NCBI GenBank assembly: GCA_030039005.1
Contig: JASHQT010000565.1
Coordinates: forward strand, 1-22,009
DNA length: 22,009 nt
Direction of reading: 5' to 3'
DNA from: Bryobacteraceae bacterium
GTDB taxonomy: Bacteria; Acidobacteriota; Terriglobia; Bryobacterales; Bryobacteraceae
Below, one piece after another: positions 20,858 to 22,009 of this stretch (the stretch's first letter is position 1; each line of letters opens with the position of its first letter). The position numbers and the translations under genes are program-made. Under the pieces are notes generated by a model. The model did not search any database and was not told where the DNA came from. It saw only the letters and a program-made list of their open reading frames with translations.

Positions 20858-22009
20858 TTATACCGGCTGGGCAGTGGCGGATGGTTCCAGGACCTGCCGT
20901 GCCCAGCCCGCGGCTTCACAATACGCCTCGGCAAGTTCGGTCATCGGCGCACCCAGTCCCGGCCCCAATCGCTCCACCAGCGGCCAATCGGCGGCTTCGT
21001 AGGCCCGCGCCAGTTGATACACGCATCCGAGCGGACCGCTGTCGGCTGTATCGCCGCGCAGCACCGCCGCGATCTCGGATGCCAGGCCTATTTCCGAAAG
21101 CATCTCCCCGAGCGGCCGGTCCACCAGGGCGTCCAGTAGCGAGAACAGACCCGTGAGAAACGCAGACTGCTCGAATCCCCGGTTGGCGCCCGAGGCCTTC
21201 GAGGTCCGCGCCAGCAATTCGCAAAATCGCGCGCGCACCAGAGAGTGCCGGATCAGTTCGCTCGGTTTGTCGGCGCCGGTACGCGCCAGCGTGGCCAGGA
21301 CCACCCACTTCCTGAGCTCCGTCTCTCCGAAATACAGCAGCGCCTGGCGAATCGACCGGATATTGCTAGCCAGGCCGAACAGCGGCGAATTCACGTAGCG
21401 CAGCAATTGGTACGAAAGGGAGACATCTTCCAGGATCAATTCCTCCAGGCGCTCGAAGTCTAGTTCCGGGCGCTGGGCTTCCTGGAGCAGCCGCAGGCAG
21501 TGAAGTTTGTTCGTCGGAATCCGGCGCCCGTGCATGGTCACCGGCCGGGCGAAAAAGTAGCCCTGAAAATAATCGTAGCCGGCCTCGCGAGCCCATTCGA
21601 ACTCCTCGTAAGTCTCCACTTTTTCGGCCAGCATTTCCAGGCCGCGTGTCTTGGAGGAACGCACCAGCATTTTTTGCTCCGGCCAGGGGATGCTGTGGAC
21701 TTCCACCTTGACTAAATCGGCGATCTCTAGCAGCCGCTCCGAGCCCGGACGGAAAACGAAGTCGTCCAGCGCGATCCGGTAGCCCTGCGCGCGCAGCCGG
21801 CGGCAAGCTTCCAGAACCTCGTCGTCCGGCTCCACGGTTTCCAGCAATTCGATCACGGTGCTCTCGCGCGGTAGCGAAGCATGCCAGCCCTGGAGCAACG
21901 GCCCGCGCCCGAAGTTGACAAAGGCCTTTTTGCTTCCGACCAGGTTTTCCAGCCCTATCACCAGCAGGCTGTTGGCCAGCACTTGTTGGGTAGCTAAGCC
22001 ACCTTCGGT
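20858..22009 (-). CDS. EAL-HDOD signalling protein (YuxH type), N-terminus cut by window
   Basis: The frame stays open to the window edge, so the true start lies beyond 22009; GTG 21982 is internal. The visible part begins 'TEGGLATQQVLANSLLVIG', which in YuxH-type proteins lies some 40 residues in. The EAL-like region has 'IALDDFVFRPGSERLL', 'KVEVHSIPW', 'EKVET' and 'FQGYFF', lacking DDFGTG and other catalytic residues, so it is probably not an active c-di-GMP phosphodiesterase. From 'LHCLRLLQEA' on is an HDOD domain ('DVSLSYQLLRYVNSPLFGL', 'IRQALLYFGETELRKW'). Such proteins are regulatory. It converges with the actin-like gene, 27 bases between stops. Confidence 0.9.
   Translation of the reverse strand, partial: TEGGLATQQVLANSLLVIGLENLVGSKKAFVNFGRGPLLQGWHASLPRESTVIELLETVEPDDEVLEACRRLRAQGYRIALDDFVFRPGSERLLEIADLVKVEVHSIPWPEQKMLVRSSKTRGLEMLAEKVETYEEFEWAREAGYDYFQGYFFARPVTMHGRRIPTNKLHCLRLLQEAQRPELDFERLEELILEDVSLSYQLLRYVNSPLFGLASNIRSIRQALLYFGETELRKWVVLATLARTGADKPSELIRHSLVRARFCELLARTSKASGANRGFEQSAFLTGLFSLLDALVDRPLGEMLSEIGLASEIAAVLRGDTADSGPLGCVYQLARAYEAADWPLVERLGPGLGAPMTELAEAYCEAAGWARQVLEPSATAQPV

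Noticed and set aside
1..22009. CRISPR arrays, insertion sequences, integrase or phage genes, replication origin.
   Set aside because: No regularly spaced repeats, transposase-like products, terminal inverted repeats or DnaA-box clusters were seen.

Overview
The window is a GC-rich, tightly packed bacterial chromosome segment. Both edges cut through genes, and no gap between genes exceeds about 140 bases. The gene set suggests an Acidobacteriota genome, probably of the Solibacter/Bryobacter type. It includes exported proteins with an Ig-like domain followed by a conserved uncharacterised domain, a small exported protein starting His-His (DUF6152 type), small DUF6644-like membrane proteins, a CAT-family amino-acid permease and several exported orphans. 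This assignment is inference from family content, because no rRNA or other phylogenetic marker lies in the window. I saw no insertion sequence, prophage, CRISPR array or replication origin.

Layout. 1-3194: three overlapping genes for the C-terminal part of an FtsX/MacB-type ABC permease, a LolA-like periplasmic protein and an outer-membrane beta-barrel-like protein, which look like one envelope export or lipid-trafficking operon. 3202-3672 (-): a Bcp-type peroxiredoxin. 3718-4414: a VapBC-type toxin-antitoxin pair whose -10 box lies in a near-palindrome just before the start codon. 4491-4832: an exported monohaem cytochrome c. 4896-4973: tRNA-Glu(TTC), followed by a 58-aa orphan. 5188-6701 (-): a DedA/VTT membrane protein behind a tandem universal stress protein. 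6824-11212: the most interesting block, with six same-strand genes: a multi-pass membrane protein with repeated QPxxG motifs, an exported Ig-like protein, two homologous small membrane proteins each with a conserved histidine in a helix, a Tat-type exported protein predicted to start with His-His after cleavage, and a second copy of the Ig-like protein. 11336-13212: a LigB-LigA fusion extradiol dioxygenase and a RutB-like cysteine hydrolase. 13240-14049 (-): a MetA-pathway (phenol-degradation type) exported protein. 14138-15745: a chemoreceptor without HAMP. 15844-17394: an amino-acid permease. 17442-17819: an exported orphan. 17856-18467 (-): an exported glycine-zipper protein. 18606-20830: a membrane-anchored amidase overlapping an actin-fold ATPase homologue. 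20858-22009 (-): a partial EAL-HDOD signalling protein.

The candidates for undescribed biology are the 6824-11212 envelope locus, which I infer may bind metal or carry out redox chemistry at the membrane surface, and the amidase plus degenerate actin-like ATPase pair at 18606-20830. A separate small-scale pattern is short direct repeats across the stop codons of four genes, often with a 16-nt period, which place extra stop codons in other frames.
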